Below, one piece after another: positions 61,855 to 64,000 of a stretch of 64,000 bases of DNA (position 1 is its first letter; the number at the start of each line of letters is the position of its first letter). The notes beneath the pieces were generated by a model. It did not search any database and was not told the DNA's origin. It saw only the letters and a program-made list of their open reading frames with translations. The stretch is from Burkholderiales bacterium (GTDB lineage: Bacteria > Pseudomonadota > Gammaproteobacteria > Burkholderiales > Burkholderiaceae_C). Location: positions 1 through 64,000 of the forward strand of contig JAFKGD010000017.1 of the NCBI GenBank assembly GCA_017307855.1. Direction: 5' to 3'. A program made the position numbers and the translations under genes.

Positions 61855-63291
61855 GTGTTCCAGAAACTGCGCGATTCGGCGGCGGCCAAGGTGGCCCTGC
61901 TGCTGTTCATCCTGCTGCTGCTGTGCCTGCCGCTGGGCCACATCGAGAGCCTGATCCGCGAACGCGCGGACAGCCGCGACGAAGCCGCGGCCGAGCTGGC
62001 ACAGACCCATGCCGGCCCGCAACTGCTGCGTGGCCCGGTGCTGCTGGTGCCGGTGACCGAGCGCTGGAGCGGCGACGTGCGCGACGCCAACGGCAACACG
62101 CGCTTCAACGTGCCGCAGACGCTCACGCGCACGCACGTGGTCTTCCCCGAGAGGCTGTCGGTGGAGGGCGTGCTGGCGCCGCAGGAGCGCTACCGCGGAC
62201 TGTTCCGCGTGATGTTCTACCGGCTCGAATCCCGGCTCACGGGCGGCTTCGCGCCGTTCGATGCGAGGTCCGTCCTGCCACGCCGGCCACAGGCCACGGT
62301 CGAGTTGGGGACGCCGCGGCTGGCCCTGCTGGTGAGCGACGTGCGGGGCATCGAGGGCCTGCCCGCCATCGCCCTGGCGGGCGAGCGGCTGGCGTTCGAC
62401 GCGCAACTGGGCGGCGCCTCCGGTGCCGACGGCTCCGGCCGTCTGGCCGGCATCCAGGCACCACTGGCCGGCGCCGCACTCGTGGCCTGGCGCGAAGGCC
62501 GTGCCTTGCCCTTCGGCATGGATCTGGCCCTGGTGGGGCAGACGCGTTTCGGCGTGGCGCCGCTGGCGGGCGAGACCACGGCGCACCTGCGTTCGAGCTG
62601 GCCGCATCCGGGCTTCGGCGGGCGCTTCCTGGCGACCCAGCGTACGGTGGGCGAGGCCGGCTTCGACGCGCACTGGCGCGTGTCGTCGCTGGTGAGCCAG
62701 GCCCGCGCGCAGTTCGCGGCAGGTCTGGAGCCGCCGCCCGCCGGCGAGCGTGCGGCCACGCTGCTGCCCGACGAGGACAGCTTCCACGTCGACATGGTGC
62801 AACCGCTCGACGTGTACGCCATGTCGCTGCGCGCCGCGAAGTACGGCGCGCTCTTCATCGCGCTGGTGCTGGCGGCGGCGTTCATGTTCGAGGTGTTCCG
62901 CCGGCTGCGCCTGCACCCGGTGCAGTACGGGCTGGTGGGCGCGTCGATCGCGCTGTTCTTCCTGCTGCTGCTGGCGCTGTCGGAGAAGCTCGCGTTCGCG
63001 CTGGCCTACGGTGTGTCGGCCGGTGCCAGCGTGACGCTGCTGGGGCTGTACTTCAGCGCCGTGCTGCGTGGCCGGGCCCGCGGATGGTCGCTGGCGGCGT
63101 ACGTCGCGGTGCTGTACGCCGCGCTCTACGGCCTGCTGATGTCCGACAGCAACGCGCTGCTGCTGGGCTCGCTGCTGCTGTTCGGCATGCTGGCGGTCTT
63201 GATGCTGCTCACGCGCCGCGTGGACTGGTACGGCCTGCAGGCCCCGGCCGGCGCTACGCCGCCGCCGCGCCCAGGCGCCACAGCGACGTGA
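61855..63291 (+). CDS. creD: Inner membrane protein CreD
   Basis: 478 residues from the GTG at 61855-61857, preceded by GAGGAG. An N-terminal membrane segment (KVALLLFILLLLCLPLGHI) is followed by a large periplasmic domain and about five C-terminal segments (YGALFIALVLAAAFMFEVFR onward). The conserved core VDMVQPLDVYAMSLRAAKYG is diagnostic of CreD, which is linked to the CreBC/BlrAB response to cell-wall damage and carbon source. creBC are not in the window. It is divergent from the VIT/VWA gene, with 194 nt between starts. The last 38 nt overlap the converging methyltransferase gene. Confidence 0.9.
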   Translation: MFQKLRDSAAAKVALLLFILLLLCLPLGHIESLIRERADSRDEAAAELAQTHAGPQLLRGPVLLVPVTERWSGDVRDANGNTRFNVPQTLTRTHVVFPERLSVEGVLAPQERYRGLFRVMFYRLESRLTGGFAPFDARSVLPRRPQATVELGTPRLALLVSDVRGIEGLPAIALAGERLAFDAQLGGASGADGSGRLAGIQAPLAGAALVAWREGRALPFGMDLALVGQTRFGVAPLAGETTAHLRSSWPHPGFGGRFLATQRTVGEAGFDAHWRVSSLVSQARAQFAAGLEPPPAGERAATLLPDEDSFHVDMVQPLDVYAMSLRAAKYGALFIALVLAAAFMFEVFRRLRLHPVQYGLVGASIALFFLLLLALSEKLAFALAYGVSAGASVTLLGLYFSAVLRGRARGWSLAAYVAVLYAALYGLLMSDSNALLLGSLLLFGMLAVLMLLTRRVDWYGLQAPAGATPPPRPGATAT

Positions 63292-64000
63292 CCTCGCGCG
63301 AGCGCGCCGCGTGCAGCGGGTCGCCGGCATCCATGGCCTTGCCGTGGCGCGGGCGGATGTCGTGGCGCTGGAGCACGGCCAGGCCGGCCGCGCCGATCCA
63401 GCCCTGCAGCTCGCCCGGCGCGCGCAGGCCCAGGTGCTCGGCCAGGTCCGACAGGATCAGCCAGCCTTCGCCGCCCTCGGCCAGGTGCGCGCGCAGGCCC
63501 GCGAGGAAGCCGCGCGTCATGCGGCTGTCCTCGTCGTAGATGGCGTGCTCGATGGGCGAGCTGGCGCGGCCGGGCAGCCACGGCGGGTTGCACACCACGA
63601 GGGCAGCGCGGCCGGGCGGGAACAGGTCGGCTTGCAGCAACTCGACGCGGTCGGCCAGGCCCAGGCGCGCGAGGTTGTCGTGCGCGCAGGCGAGGGCGCG
63701 CGGGTCCTGGTCGGTGGCGATCACGCGCGGCACGCCGCGCCGCGCCAGCACGGCGGCCAGCACACCCGTGCCCGTGCCGATGTCGAAGGCCAGCGACTCA
63801 TGCTGCGGCGCGGCCGTGAGCGCCGCAGGAAGAGGCGCCTGCGCCACCAGGTCGATGTACTCGCCGCGCACCGGAGAAAACACGCCGTAGTGCGGATGGA
63901 TGCGGTTGTGCGGCGGCCCACCCAGTGCGGGGATTTCCACCCCCTTCTTGCGCCATTCGTGCGCGCCCACCAGGCCCAGCAATTCGCGCAGCGAAACCAC
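63254..64000 (-). CDS. Class I SAM-dependent methyltransferase, partial (runs off the window)
   Basis: 248 residues are visible and the frame is open to the edge, so the true start lies beyond 64000. SAM-binding motif I is FDIGTGTGVLAAVLARRG, motif II VIATDQDPRAL, and the catalytic NPPW motif (VVCNPPWLPG) matches N-methyltransferases acting on adenine, glutamine or rRNA bases. This is the PrmC/RsmC/TrmN-like group, not resolved further. The stop TAG (63254-63256) lies inside the creD gene, giving a 38-nt convergent overlap. Confidence 0.85.
   Translation of the reverse strand: MVSLRELLGLVGAHEWRKKGVEIPALGGPPHNRIHPHYGVFSPVRGEYIDLVAQAPLPAALTAAPQHESLAFDIGTGTGVLAAVLARRGVPRVIATDQDPRALACAHDNLARLGLADRVELLQADLFPPGRAALVVCNPPWLPGRASSPIEHAIYDEDSRMTRGFLAGLRAHLAEGGEGWLILSDLAEHLGLRAPGELQGWIGAAGLAVLQRHDIRPRHGKAMDAGDPLHAARSREVTSLWRLGAAAA

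Overview
The window is GC-rich bacterial chromosome. Its core block is rpmH-rnpA-yidD-yidC-mnmE on one side and dnaA-dnaN-gyrB on the other, the layout seen around the replication origin of many beta- and gammaproteobacteria. The many solute-binding proteins (one of them Bug/TTT type), the aromatic-degradation style clusters and the overall protein make-up suggest a betaproteobacterium of the order Burkholderiales, probably Comamonadaceae. No rRNA, tRNA, CRISPR array, insertion sequence or phage gene was recognised.

Layout. (A) 1-9082, minus strand: one long, mostly ATGA-coupled operon. In order of transcription it encodes a Rieske ferredoxin, a TauABC/SsuABC-like transporter, an SDR, a cupin, an alpha/beta hydrolase, an IclR regulator, a ThDP enzyme, an aspartate-dehydrogenase-like enzyme and an aldehyde dehydrogenase cut by the window edge. 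A 3-hydroxyisobutyrate-dehydrogenase-like gene (9372) diverges from it across a region with two tandem 16-bp dyads. (B) 10277-17005, minus: an ABC importer with two permeases, an FAD aromatic hydroxylase, an NmrA-like protein and a terminal IclR regulator. (C) 17333-19604: a divergent LysR/MFS pair. (D) 19636-26231: a CoA-ester pathway (Bug binding protein, crotonase, thiolase-like protein, OB-fold/Zn-ribbon partner, class III CoA-transferase, MDR reductase) opposite a LysR regulator, with a near-textbook LysR operator between. (E) 26359-34394: a second LysR gene and an operon holding two paralogous binding proteins, two paralogous 2-oxoglutarate/Fe(II)-type oxygenases, one permease, one ATPase and an adenine/adenosine deaminase. 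This looks like uptake and catabolism of an N-heterocycle, possibly a modified purine.

(F) 34884-45546: fasciclin protein, mnmE, yidC, yidD, rnpA, rpmH, DnaA boxes, dnaA, dnaN, gyrB. Transcription diverges around 39.8-40 kb, and perfect DnaA boxes lie at 39939 and 41479, so oriC is probably here. (G) 45774-49841: Yip1-family membrane protein, DinG helicase, DEDDh exonuclease. (H) 50116-52504: three small exported proteins of unknown function, two of which share a 32-residue repeat built on TG-x-QLDGSRAD, then a PagL-like lipid A deacylase. (I) 52564-55682: ybhN-clsB-ybhP, phospholipid and envelope functions. (J) 55852-61660: a Spy/CpxP-like protein and a four-gene exosortase module: a VIT/VWA protein with a PEP-CTERM-like tail, an exosortase, an EpsI-like partner and a GT51 transglycosylase. 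(K) 61855-64000: creD and a partial methyltransferase gene.

The two most interesting systems are the compact exosortase module with a single visible substrate (J) and the duplicated binding-protein/oxygenase operon with a purine deaminase (E). A 66-bp structured repeat occurs twice in the window, each time in the same orientation just downstream of a stop codon.
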